Assembly (NCBI GenBank): GCA_904063045.1
Contig: CAJFCJ010000011.1
Span: forward strand, 310,001-374,000
Length of the DNA: 64,000 bases
Reading direction: 5' to 3'
Source of the DNA: Dimorphilus gyrociliatus
Taxonomy: Eukaryota > Annelida > Polychaeta > Dinophilidae
The notes under the pieces are model-generated. The model did no database searches. It was not told the origin of the DNA and saw nothing but the letters and a program-made list of their open reading frames with translations. Of this stretch, positions 21,151 to 30,454 are shown one piece after another. A program made the position numbers and the translations under genes. Every line of letters starts with the position of its first letter. The stretch's first letter is position 1.

Positions 21151-21236
21151 GTGAGCCATGGCTCGGAGAATCTGAGCTTGAGCCTGAAGCAAACTCTCTA
21201 TCTCTTCGAGTGCTAATTCGACACTCGCCTAATTTT
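21151..21236 (+). ncRNA. Small-RNA unit E (class II)
   Basis: GTGAG pairs with CTCGC (21223-21227, one G-U). Inner stem CTCGGAGA pairs with TCTTCGAG (one G-U). The loop has CTTGAGCCTGAAGCAA and the 3' internal loop TAATTCGACA. TTTTTTT begins at 21233. It lies in the spacer between the inverted-repeat arms. Confidence 0.62.
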
Positions 21237-21336
21237 TTTATATTTGTATTTTTTTCTTTTTCTTTAGCTATTCTTCTCTTTCTTAGTTTCGTTAATAGAA
21301 AAGTATAGAGTTTTCTTAATCTTTATTTAAAAAATA

Positions 21337-21428
21337 CTAGCCCCATCTAGTATTTTTACTGATTTTGCTTTACTCTTTAACTAGATTGCATAATCATTAC
21401 GTAATCTTTGACCATTCTGCTTATTTAG
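21337..21428 (+). promoter_or_regulatory. Promoter of small-RNA unit F
   Basis: CTCF-like CTAGCCCCATCTAGT at 21337-21351 (-109 for CATCTAG), TTACGTAAT at 21397-21405 (-56; a second TTGCATAAT lies at 21386) and TTATTTAG at 21421-21428 (-32) relative to G21453. The core at -56 thus generalises to TTRCRYAAT. Confidence 0.6.
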
Positions 21429-21452
21429 AACTTTTTAAGCGTAGAATTACGG

Positions 21453-21534
21453 GTGAGCCATGGCTCGGAGAATTTGAGCTTGAGCCTGAAGCAATCTCTC
21501 TCCCTCTCCGAGTTCTAATTCGACACTCACTTTT
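21453..21534 (+). ncRNA. Small-RNA unit F (class II)
   Basis: Cleanest fold. GTGAG (21453-21457) pairs with CTCAC (21526-21530), and inner stem CTCGGAGA pairs perfectly with TCTCCGAG. Loop CTTGAGCCTGAAGCAA, 3' internal loop TAATTCGACA, then TTTTTT at 21531-21536. Confidence 0.65.
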
Positions 21535-21877
21535 TTGTTTTTTCAACACTTTCATTTTAATTATTAGTTGCTTTATATAGATATGTAACAATTAAAAGCA
21601 GAGCCACAATCGCTATATTGAGCTATACGAATACTTGTTAAGAAGTTTTTATTTGAATTTTAAAAATACTGTAAAACGACCTTTTGCACTGTTTTCAACT
21701 ATTTAAGTTTGAGCTTTAATCTGAAAATTTAGCTCTAAGATTTGCTTTAGAGTGTATAGCACTAGCTTTTATGTTTAATAGTGTCAAAAAAAAATGGAAA
21801 AAATAGAGGCAGTGTACTTTTTAATAGTTTTCTCTTTTAAAAAAATATGAATATTATTAATTTAGAAAAATACAACA
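21535..21877. other. Spacer inside the inverted repeat
   Basis: AT-rich DNA between unit F and the right arm. I see no small-RNA unit or coding region in it. Confidence 0.5.
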
Positions 21878-21960
21878 AAAAGGCGAGTGTCGAATTAGAA
21901 CTCGGAGAGGGAGAGAGGTTGCTTCAGGCTCAAGCTCAGATTCTCCAAGCCACGGCTCAC
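21878..21960 (-). ncRNA. Small-RNA unit G (class II, mirror of D)
   Basis: Read on the minus strand from G at 21960. GTGAG pairs with CTCGC (one G-U), inner stem CTTGGAGA with TCTCCGAG, with the same loop motifs and a T-run (plus-strand A at 21877-21881). It differs from D at only a few bases. Confidence 0.65.
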
Positions 21961-21984
21961 CCGTAATTCTACGCATAGAAACTG

Positions 21985-22062
21985 CTATATAAGCTGAACA
22001 GGCAATAATTGTGCAAGAATAGAATCATTGTAGTAACTCTAAAACATACCAGATGGGGCTAG
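21985..22062 (-). promoter_or_regulatory. Promoter of small-RNA unit G
   Basis: Minus-strand TTATATAG (21992-21985, -32), TTGCACAAT (22016-22008, -56) and CTCF-like CTAGCCCCATCTGGT (22062-22048) upstream of +1 at 21960. Confidence 0.62.
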
Positions 22063-22236
22063 TGTCGCTATACAAAATTGTTTCAAATATCATATAGATT
22101 ACATTTAAATTATGTATTTTTTAACGAAATATCATTTATACATGTAAAATAAACACTAAAGAATTCAAAACAGTTGAAAAGTTGAAGAGAAAAATGATGA
22201 ATTAAAGAAGGAAATCATAGAAGAAAAAAAAGATCA

Positions 22237-22326
22237 AAAACAGAAGTATCGAGTTTGACGTAAGGTCGACAGATTTTTGTTGTGTTTGCTTCCGACTCAA
22301 TCACAAACCCTACGCCACGGCTTCCG
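22237..22326 (-). ncRNA. Small-RNA unit H (class I, mirror of C)
   Basis: Minus-strand copy of unit C. Outer stem CGGAAG (22326-22321) pairs with CTTCTG (22246-22241); inner stem GGCGTAGGG pairs with CCTTACGTC, a C-G pair where unit C has U-G. A T-run follows (plus-strand A at 22236-22240). Confidence 0.62.
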
Positions 22327-22371
22327 TCGAGTTTTTACTATCAAAATCAACATAAGTAGAAACTTTCTTAT

Positions 22372-22433
22372 ATTGTGCAATACAGATTATCATATGAATT
22401 GTACTATGAAAGCAGTCAACCAGATGGAACTAG
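22372..22433 (-). promoter_or_regulatory. Promoter of small-RNA unit H
   Basis: Minus-strand TTGCACAAT at 22380-22372 and CTCF-like CTAGTTCCATCTGGT at 22433-22419, upstream of a start near 22324. Confidence 0.6.
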
Positions 22434-22791
22434 TGTAGCTTGCATTTACAGACGTGACATTTGAAATTTAAAAATATTAAAGTTGAATGAATTATGTAAA
22501 TATTGAAATAGATGTAAATAAAAAATAGGAATTGTAAACAAAAGGTGTTTAACTGTTCTTTAATTTGATTAAAAACTCTAACAATAATCACATTTTGTGC
22601 TGTTTTATCTGTTTGTTAAAGTTTTGTTAAAAGGGAATTTAATAAGAGAGTTTTTGATAAGATAATTCGACTTTATTAGATGTTTCTTTATCATTTCCTC
22701 TATTATACTATTTTTTAAATATTCTTAGATTTTGAGCATTTTTCTATTGAAAGATACTATTTGGAAAGATTGTTGTTAATCTATTATTGAT

Positions 22792-24164
22792 ATGATGAAA
22801 CGATCGTTTCGAAAAGGTAGACTAGTAGAGGAGATAAGAACTTTTTTTAATCCATAGCAAGATGTTTATTGTTTTATTTGTACTGAAGATCAAGCGAAGT
22901 TGCCTTCGTATAATAATTCTACGATACCATTCGCATCAGCAACTTGTGGACCAATTCATTTAGATGGTTTCCATAATCTACACGACAGGATGAAGAATAT
23001 CATTTATCCTAGTATTTATGTCAGTCCAGCAGGTCTGTTAACTGTTTTATTCAAGTTTAACGTATCTGTTGAGATGACTAAGGATAAAACTATTCGAGTT
23101 GTAAATCATAGGTCTTTAAAAATGGAAATATATTAGTAATAAATATTATAGCGCTATTTGATATTTAAGATTTAGAACGGCTATCTCAGTTAACGCTGAT
23201 GGAGAATCGAGCAGCGTTTACCACCCGTCGGCAAGGATGTATCAGGATTGTTCGGTTACGGATTGTCTACTTTATTGGGATAGAAAGGTTAAATTGGGAT
23301 CTGATTACGCTATTTTCGGTCAAGGGAATACTACTTATGAAATACGAGAAAAGAATTTCTTAATTTGTCAGCCTAATTTCAGAGATTTGTATAATGATCT
23401 GACTGTTAGCCTATTATATTCATCCTCGGGCTATGGTCCTGATATGCTACCACAGTATTCGCATCTTGTTAAGAATGCCCAATATAAATATCATAATAAT
23501 GGAGCAGTTTCAGTTATTATAAATGATGTTTGTAAACTTTTATACAATGTCATCGTAACTCTTTCTTTTATTAAATTTTATATTATCAATTAAGGTTAAA
23601 ATCTATCAGACTCCGAGAGGAGATTTAACAGTAACGATTTGGCCTAAAGTCATACGAGTATCACCAGTTAATGGGTGCATATTGCTTAAAAGTAGCCATA
23701 TTCGGTTAACTGTTGACGAAAACTGGAAAATAAATATGCAATCTGGCAATTATCAGGTGAAAGCAAGTACAATTGGATTTTGTATTGTTAATGGTATTTC
23801 AGAATATGGATTTACGGCATCAAGGCAATTTTACTCGATTCCTATCAATGAATTTTATACTTTTCAAAATAAAGGAGAGAAAATGAAAGTAGTTCAAGAT
23901 AATGATAATGATAGAGATGATATGAAAAACATTTTAGAAACGAAAGCATGCGATTTAAACGTTTCAACTATTAGAAAAAAAGATGATAATTTATTTAACA
24001 GTCATTCAATAAACAGAATAGAGAATTCCCCATCCAAAGATTCTAATAGCTGTTTCGAATCTTCAGAAGAAAAGTATAAAAAAGAAAGAAATAATAGGAA
24101 TAATTCGCCTAAAGACCCTATCTTTAATTTATCATTAAATATAGATGGGAAGAATAATATTTAA
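22792..24164 (+). CDS. Unidentified multi-exon protein
   Basis: Probable exon 1 22792-22820 (MMKRSFRK), joined through acceptor CAAG at about 22859 to an exon reading DVYCFICTEDQAKLPSYNNS. Further exons lie at about 23175-23525 and 23593-24164. The middle holds a repeated beta-rich pattern in which short strands end in Gly-rich turns: AISVNADGESSSVYHPSARM, later QYKYHNNGAVSVIIND and DENWKINMQSGNYQVKAS. This hints at an all-beta domain rich in N-x-D-G / N-G turns. The last 100 residues are polar and disordered. No signal peptide or transmembrane segment is seen. I do not recognise the family; C5orf34-like or SPAG17-like proteins have a similar flavour, but I cannot support either. Confidence 0.6.
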
Positions 24165-25337
24165 GTGGGGAAAAGAAGAAAATAAAGAAAAAACACTGAA
24201 TAATACATTCGATAAATGAGTTATAAAATAAAAACAGAAAGAAATAAACAAAGAATTTAGGATAATGAAAGCAAATGAAGATTTAACTTAATTAGGGAGA
24301 GGCAGTCTACTTTTTTTTATAATAAAAGCGATAGGGATTTGTTATAATTGACAATGAGATGAGTCTTATTCAGATTTTTATAAAAGCTTCAACTGTGTTG
24401 TGTTTAATTCTTTTTCTCCTGTTTAGTATTGTAAAATAGTATTATTAATTGGTTTACTGTATATTCATTTTTAAGCCTATAAGCAACCTATCAATATATC
24501 AATCCGTCATGCTAATCCTAAATCCTATTAGGTAATTTGGTATTTATGATAATGTTTTTTTTTTCAACACCAACTGTAGTTTAGCTTTTCTACTAATAAA
24601 ATGTATGGGAAGAACGAATAGTTCTGAAGAGAATAAACGGAAGTGTGATAGGCAGGAAGGAAAAATTAAGATTAAATTACAACTGCATATAGAATAAAGA
24701 TAAAAGAGATTAGTGCTTTCAATATGTTTTCCTCAATTTAGGCGAAAAAAAATCAATTATTTCTTAACCTAAAATCCAATTGAATTGCTCGTAAAATAAA
24801 TGATAATCCGTTTTCTCTTACTACAATGAAAACACTTCAATTCAGTCAGAATTGGATGAATTATTTAGGTAGAAATCGTCTGGCAATTGATTAGTTTATC
24901 TAAAAGTACAAGCTTCTATATGGGCAAGATTTTCTATATTTTAAACAATAAATTATTACATCAGTAAATAAATCACGCTCTGTTTTGCAGACGACTCCAT
25001 TGTTCTGATATTGATATTCCTATCAACAGTAGAAAGAAAAAAGATCGATCGTTAAAAAATGTTCTGTTAATTCAACAGTTTTATTAAGATAAAGAACATT
25101 TTCAACAGTAAACGAAAAATAGAAAATTTAATTTCGCAATTGTGGAAGTTTTATAATTGATTTAAACGATTATTTAAAAAAGAGTCAAGAAAAAAAATTC
25201 AATATTTTAAATAAATGACAAACAGTTTCCAAATAGAGACAATTTTATCTAACATATCGTTTGTATGGCAAAAAATAGAGACAGATATAAATATGTTGTT
25301 CGGAGCAAGATCAAATAGCCTAAATAGCCATATAGCA
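24165..25337. other. Convergent intergenic region
   Basis: 3' flanks of the unidentified gene (+) and the GT61 gene (-). AT-rich, no gene, repeat or RNA recognised. Confidence 0.5.
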
Positions 25338-26792
25338 TCAATTAATCAATAGATTATCTTCATTGTGTTTGTTAACAGAATTCTTAGTTTCTGGATCTAT
25401 TATATCCAACATTTTAGTCAATTTTGGTATATCAATAACCATATCATTGACGTGATTTGCAGGATAGGCTTGAACCCTCCAATATTTTTGTCCAGTCAGA
25501 TCAGATATTGCCCAGAATATTGCATGCGGTAATGCGGGAATATCGTAGCCTGTCTTCGTTACGGGAACGTATTCTATCACAGCAACATCCAAAGATGCAT
25601 AATTCATGTTATAAAGAGCTCCTCCATGTGTTCCTATTATAATAGAAGTTTTAGAAAAAACCTTAATAGCTTCCTCTAAATTATATTTTGCATCGAAAAC
25701 TATTAATCTCTCTTTATATCGTGACGCCAAATAATCGATGACATTTCTTTTATTATGAATTCTTCTTCCAGGATTGACCGCACCGGCTCTTGTTAGTAAC
25801 ATGATAGTGGCTTCATTTTTAGGAACTGTTATGCGATCCGGCACTCCAAGAAATCTTCGCCCTTGTTTCCAAAGAACTGGATGAAGAGGAGGAGCTATAC
25901 AAGCGAATATAAGATAATCCGCACTATAGACAGTAACATAGTCGCTCCTTCTATGCCAAACTATTCTTTCGTTCGTTATATTAAACTTTGTCAGAAGAAG
26001 AAAAATATTTTTGTGAAAAGGTCTCTCTAGTAGAACAGTAACCTCGGGTCTCCTTAGAATTTCCCACGCTTGTACTAACTTTGGTAATGTACCGTCGTAG
26101 AAATGTTGAAATAAATAACCCATTGGGATAATCATTGGGGCTAAAATTCTATAATGTCTATTTGCTCTTCTCGTCTCACTGAAATATTCGACGTTTGATC
26201 TAAACCCGCAATCGTAAAACATTTTAAATGTTGCGTTCTTAACAACTTGAATAACACCTTTTAATTGTTCTTTAGTATTCGGTACGAAATTTCCCTTATT
26301 CCTTTCACTTTTGAAAAATAGAGTTCTATCCTCATCCGACGGGAATAACGGTTCTTTCCGTTTAAAATTCTCATAGTATAAAGTCATTAGAGGCATTTCT
26401 TCCGTTTTATACTTTCTTATACCCATATAGAAATCATATAAATTATAATAAACATTGTCATGAGATTTTTGCTTTTCAAAGTCTGTTCTATCATTAATTA
26501 AAGGTGATAAAATATTCCAATTCGGATCAAGGTGTTGTGCCTTTGTAGTTCTGATATCCATCGTTTTACTTACAGTAAATACCTCTTGTTTCGCATTTGA
26601 TTGCAGGTCAAAACTAATTTTATTAGAACTATCACCAAAAATCTTCTTATCAGTTGAATTTAAGAAAAAACAAATACCCAAAAATAAATTAATAGAGCAT
26701 AACAGTATCACACCTATCGCACATTTTCGAAAAATAGCCATATCTGCATTTATAAAGGAAATATTATTATTGTACTCTAATATGGAATACAT
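25338..26792 (-). CDS. GT61-family glycosyltransferase (DUF563), type II membrane protein
   Basis: Single exon, 484 codons. A better start may be the second Met (26741, MAIFRKCAIGV), which puts a classic signal anchor (VILLCSINLFLGICFFL) at the N-terminus. The lumenal part carries GT61 hallmarks: ILAPMIIPMGYLFQHFYDG near residue 220, the nucleotide-sugar segment IMLLTRAGAVNPGRRIHNK near 335, and the family block IIGTHGGALYNMNYASLDVA with VIEYVP near 400. GT61 includes EOGT, POMGNT2 and plant xylosyltransferases. Which sugar this one transfers cannot be told. It has no KDEL-type retrieval signal (ends DNLLIN), so the Golgi is more likely than the ER. Confidence 0.85.
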   Translation of the reverse strand: MYSILEYNNNISFINADMAIFRKCAIGVILLCSINLFLGICFFLNSTDKKIFGDSSNKISFDLQSNAKQEVFTVSKTMDIRTTKAQHLDPNWNILSPLINDRTDFEKQKSHDNVYYNLYDFYMGIRKYKTEEMPLMTLYYENFKRKEPLFPSDEDRTLFFKSERNKGNFVPNTKEQLKGVIQVVKNATFKMFYDCGFRSNVEYFSETRRANRHYRILAPMIIPMGYLFQHFYDGTLPKLVQAWEILRRPEVTVLLERPFHKNIFLLLTKFNITNERIVWHRRSDYVTVYSADYLIFACIAPPLHPVLWKQGRRFLGVPDRITVPKNEATIMLLTRAGAVNPGRRIHNKRNVIDYLASRYKERLIVFDAKYNLEEAIKVFSKTSIIIGTHGGALYNMNYASLDVAVIEYVPVTKTGYDIPALPHAIFWAISDLTGQKYWRVQAYPANHVNDMVIDIPKLTKMLDIIDPETKNSVNKHNEDNLLIN

Positions 26793-28184
26793 TGAAAATA
26801 CCGCTTTTAAACATATTAATATGCTGTTTCATTCATTAAATTTTATATAATAATATTGATCTACTTGCACTAGTTCCGCAGGACAGTCGATATGCCCTTT
26901 GCAATTTCCATTAAATCATTTATAGAATAAAGATGACGATGATAGCGCAAAAGTGACAGTAAACTGAGTAGTTACTAATATACTGACAACTGTTAAAAGA
27001 CAATTTTTAGATTATACCTATTCAATAATGGGAGCATTTTAGTTGTTTTTTTTAAGGAATAGCTTCTGAAAGCACCATCTAATATATCAAAGAGTTAATC
27101 AATATTATTTCAGCCATATACGTTTGTTTAAAAACTATTATTTCAAATGTTTATCAATAAGGATACAGAAATAATTATATAATAATAAAGAAGTATGATT
27201 TTTAATTAATCTGATGAAAAAATCTTTATAATTCTCGTCAAGAAATAGGTAAGCCCTTGTCACCAACCTTGAATATCGCTCAAAAAAAAGGTAAAGAAAA
27301 ATTAAGTCGTTAAATAAACAAAGAGAAATACCGGTTATTTATCCTTCCACATTTTCCAATATATAAGCTCAATATATATCAAAATATCGTGTAATCATTC
27401 CTAGTATTTTGGATGAATCTCGCATGCTTATAGAATGCTATCTGAATAACCCACCATTGTTACAGAAACGAATCTATTTACGACAAAATATAAATTGGTA
27501 AACAAAAGTGGCCGCTCAAGTTAAAGTCAAAAGTTTCGTTCATCTAATAAAACTTTTATATATGTCATCGAGTTATTCATTTTATCTAAACTTATTAAAA
27601 AGCCAAACTATTTCATTTAACTTAGCTTTTTGAAAAATTTTAGCGCTTTCTAGACATTAGTTACAATTTCTTAAGAATCTCTGCAGAGAAAATTTGAAAC
27701 AGCTTAGAAATTGTTTATATGTTAAGCTAAAAAATTATTCACCTGTATTCGTTTAGAATTAAAACAAATATTCACGATAGCTAGCATTAGATAAAAATTT
27801 TCAAAACACTAAAAACAGACAATAGATGGCGTTGGTTATTTATTTACAAGAGAATTAGTAACAAAGTGCCAAAGAAATTTTTATTAAAACTAAAATAAGT
27901 TGGAATTGAGCGAAAATTAGAAATATAAAGAGGATGGAATTGAAAAAAGAAAAGATTTTCTGCACGAAACAATACATTATTAATTGTTAAGAATGACAGG
28001 TTTGAATAGCAAAAGAGAATTACTGCCGATGGTGACCGCGGTTACTACGTTCCATCAATTTAAAATTTTCATAGCGTCTCGTTCTCTGGCAACAGCATAA
28101 TTTAACGGTTATAAAAGACAATGGTTAGCTGTAAACTTCTCAAAAGGTTTTCATTCCTTAATAACTGAAAGTGAAAACGATAAA
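26793..28184. other. Divergent intergenic region
   Basis: 1.4 kb between the GT61 gene (-) and the ODF3 gene (+). It holds a CTCF-like ATAGATGGCGTT at 27822-27833 and the X-box at 28081. No gene seen. Confidence 0.5.
28081..28093 (+). promoter_or_regulatory. RFX X-box upstream of ODF3-like gene
   Basis: GTTCTCTGGCAAC fits RYYNYY-N(1-3)-RRNRAC exactly and lies 92-104 bp before the ATG, the classic place for X-boxes of ciliary genes. Confidence 0.6.
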
Positions 28185-29143
28185 ATGTCTTCAAATGTCC
28201 GAAAGACGCCTCAAAGGAAAGGTCCAATTTTGGCAGAATATACCGGTAAATATTTAGTTATAAGTTTATTTCTCGAAAATGACCTACTTTTTCTTTAAAA
28301 AAAGGTCCAGGACCTGCTTATAAGCCTGATGTCGATTTATTGAAAAAGAAAGGACCATCGTATTCATTTGGATGTAGACTGTTAGGTAAATTCTCATTAC
28401 TAAGTAAAAGATAGTATGGATCTTTATCAGCTATGATAGGCTTTCAAAACTATCACTGCATGTACTGCATTTAAAACTCGTTGAAAGCTATTTAAACATT
28501 TTCTTCAGATCGACCAAATACAAACCCGGCTCCAAGTGAATATTCAATAGATAAGGGGATCACTTACAATGGAAAAATGTCTTGTCCGTCTTATTCGTTG
28601 CAAGGGAGATCTGAACATCAGAATTTAAAACTTACGATGGGCTTTAGCTTAGATAAAACCCCTGCTCCTGGATCATATGCACCAGAAGGAGTTAAACAAG
28701 GATCGATTAGTAGTCAAACAACTCCTCCAAGTTTCACACTACGTCCAAGGACTAAGGATGTGTTCAAAAACCCTGTCCCTGCTCCTTCAAGTTACAATCT
28801 AGCTAGAGATATTTCGAAACCTTCCGCAACCGGAAGAAATCCACCAACTACTACTATAAAATTCAGAAAGTTAGTAGGATCCCCACAGTATTCGTTAATA
28901 AAAGCAGCCGTTCCCGGACCTGGTAGCTACGGAGCCGTTGATCCAAACAAAACGAAAAAGAGCGACGGTGTCTTTTCAATTCAAGGTAGAACTAAACTTA
29001 AGAATTACTCAACGGTTTTGGATAATCCAGGTCCTGGTCAATACAGCCCAGAAGCTAAAAGAGGTGGAACGAAATTTACTCTTGGAACAAAACCATCTCC
29101 TTTCGTTCTTATGCTTATTGATAAAGCCGATGTTGAGAGCTAG
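28185..29143 (+). CDS. Odf3: ODF3 / CIMAP1 family shippo-repeat protein
   Basis: Three exons: 28185 to about 28242 (MSSNVRKTPQRKGPILAEYT), about 28306-28385 (GPGPAYKPDVDLLKKKGPSYSFGCRL) and 28509-29143. It carries shippo (STPGR) repeats spaced about 35 residues: GPGPAYKPD, APSEYSID, APGSYAPE, VPAPSSYNL, VPGPGSYGA and NPGPGQYSPE. Each is followed by a segment ending in F-x-(L/I)-x-x-(R/K). Shippo proteins line the lumen of ciliary and flagellar microtubules or outer dense fibres. Its size, about 255 residues, matches ODF3. A clear RFX X-box upstream supports a ciliary role. Confidence 0.92.
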
Positions 29144-29938
29144 TTCAATTTTAATCTATTTGATGTTTATTCTTCAGAATACAAATAGAGAATATCTATT
29201 TCACAAGTAATATACTATATATCACTGAAAATAAAACACGTTTCTGATATATTTCATACGTAATCCAACAAAACCATTACGTAATATATTTTACAGATAT
29301 TATTTTATGTCAGTTTGATGATTCAGCCTATATGTCATTTATAAAAATATGATTATAGTATTATAATCTGCTTATTTTCATATTTTTATTATTACAAAAG
29401 TATGTCATTTGCAATGTCGAAGTTAAATTGTATCGGAATTAGCAGTGGTATTTATCTGCTATACAGAATGTGAAATGAGCTAAGAACTGTACCAGTTTTT
29501 ATTTTTACATAATAAAAAATTTCTGAAATTAAATCATAGACGCTCTATTTTGTTAGGAATTTTTTCCTGTTTGACGAATATCAGTATTTTTACCCACCGG
29601 AAATTGACATCACATAATGACCAGGTCAGCTCATTTACTACTATCTTTATAACGTACAGCGCCCCCTATGTTTGCGACTGCAGACGACACAATATAAACC
29701 TCAGTAAGGTGTAAGTATTTCTTTGAAAAGGTTAAACACAGTCCCATCAAGTAATCCTAACAAGTCAAGTGCAGGTTAGTTATACAATAATAAGAGTCGG
29801 TGATAGTAGATGATTGATTTAATAGAGTTTCATTTGTAATATCGTTCAATCGTGTGCAGCAACGAGAAAGACTAAAATTTAAGTACTCTTCGTATAAAAT
29901 CTCCACTCAGCTGAAACATTACGAATTGGCTCGATTAA
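29144..29938. other. Intergenic, 5' flank of bZIP gene
   Basis: Tandem same-strand spacer. AT-rich, with a CTCF-like AGCGCCCCCTATG at 29658-29670 and probable bZIP gene leader sequence after about 29700 (a splice-like GCAGGTTAG near 29770). No other gene. Confidence 0.5.
29658..29670 (+). promoter_or_regulatory. CTCF-like motif
   Basis: AGCGCCCCCTATG matches the reverse-strand CTCF core TAGCGCCCCCTGGTGG up to the last bases. It lies about 270 bp upstream of the bZIP start codon. Confidence 0.45.
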
Positions 29939-30454
29939 ATGGCAAATATGGTTAAAGTGGAACCGGATGTGGAAATAACTAACAATCGAAATGTATCTGT
30001 TGATTGGGTTATCGACAAGTAAGACTAAAACGACAACTGACTATTAAGTTGTATATTATAAAAATTTCCATTATATTTCATAGCGAAATGAAAGCGCCTC
30101 AAATAACGATTATAAAACGTAAGTAACCATTTAACTTGGCTAAACCATTAAACTCCATAGGTAATTATAATAGCTGAAGAACCAATAAAAATCCCAAAAT
30201 GCGTGAAAACAACTACAAAAAAGAAGAGAATCCGCAAGAAAATACCAAAAGGAACTAAGGAGTACGAAGAAGAGCGAAAAAAAAATAATCAAGCCGCTAG
30301 AAAATGTCGCGCAAGGAAAAGATTACAAATGAGCGATCTTCAAATGCAAGTAGAAGAATTAAGAGCCGAAAATGACCGACTGAAAAAAGAAGTCACTTTC
30401 CTCAGACAAAAACTAAAGGAGAGTACAGTTATTGTTAAAATTGAACCATCTTAG
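29939..30454 (+). CDS. Small bZIP transcription factor
   Basis: Three exons: 29939-30019, 30083-30119 and about 30174-30454, giving about 130 residues. The N-terminus (MANMVKVEPDVEI) contains a VKVEP motif, a sumoylation consensus (psi-K-x-E). The C-terminus repeats one (VIVKIEPS). The basic region ERKKNNQAARKCRARKR has the invariant Asn and Arg (N-x7-R), followed by a leucine zipper (LQMQVEELRAENDRLKKEV, then FLRQKL) of about four heptads. The basic region falls nearest C/EBP, PAR-bZIP and GCN4/ATF-type factors, but I cannot place it in one family. Being small with paired SUMO sites and no obvious activation domain, it could act as a repressor or dimer partner. Confidence 0.85.

Larger units (their letters stand above)
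21874..22620 (-). repeat. Right arm of 747-bp inverted repeat
   Basis: Reverse complement of 20179-20925 with no length change. It contains units G and H on the minus strand together with their promoters. High identity implies a recent duplication or ongoing gene conversion between arms. Confidence 0.9.

Noticed and set aside
20731-21236. Small-RNA units as SL RNA or U6 genes
   Set aside because: No donor GT after a leader, no Sm site and no U6 sequence blocks.
19740-22440. Small-RNA units as a tRNA-derived SINE
   Set aside because: A weak A-box-like TGGCGTAGGG exists in class I, but no B box is present, no tails or target duplications are seen, and upstream elements are conserved, which SINEs would not carry.
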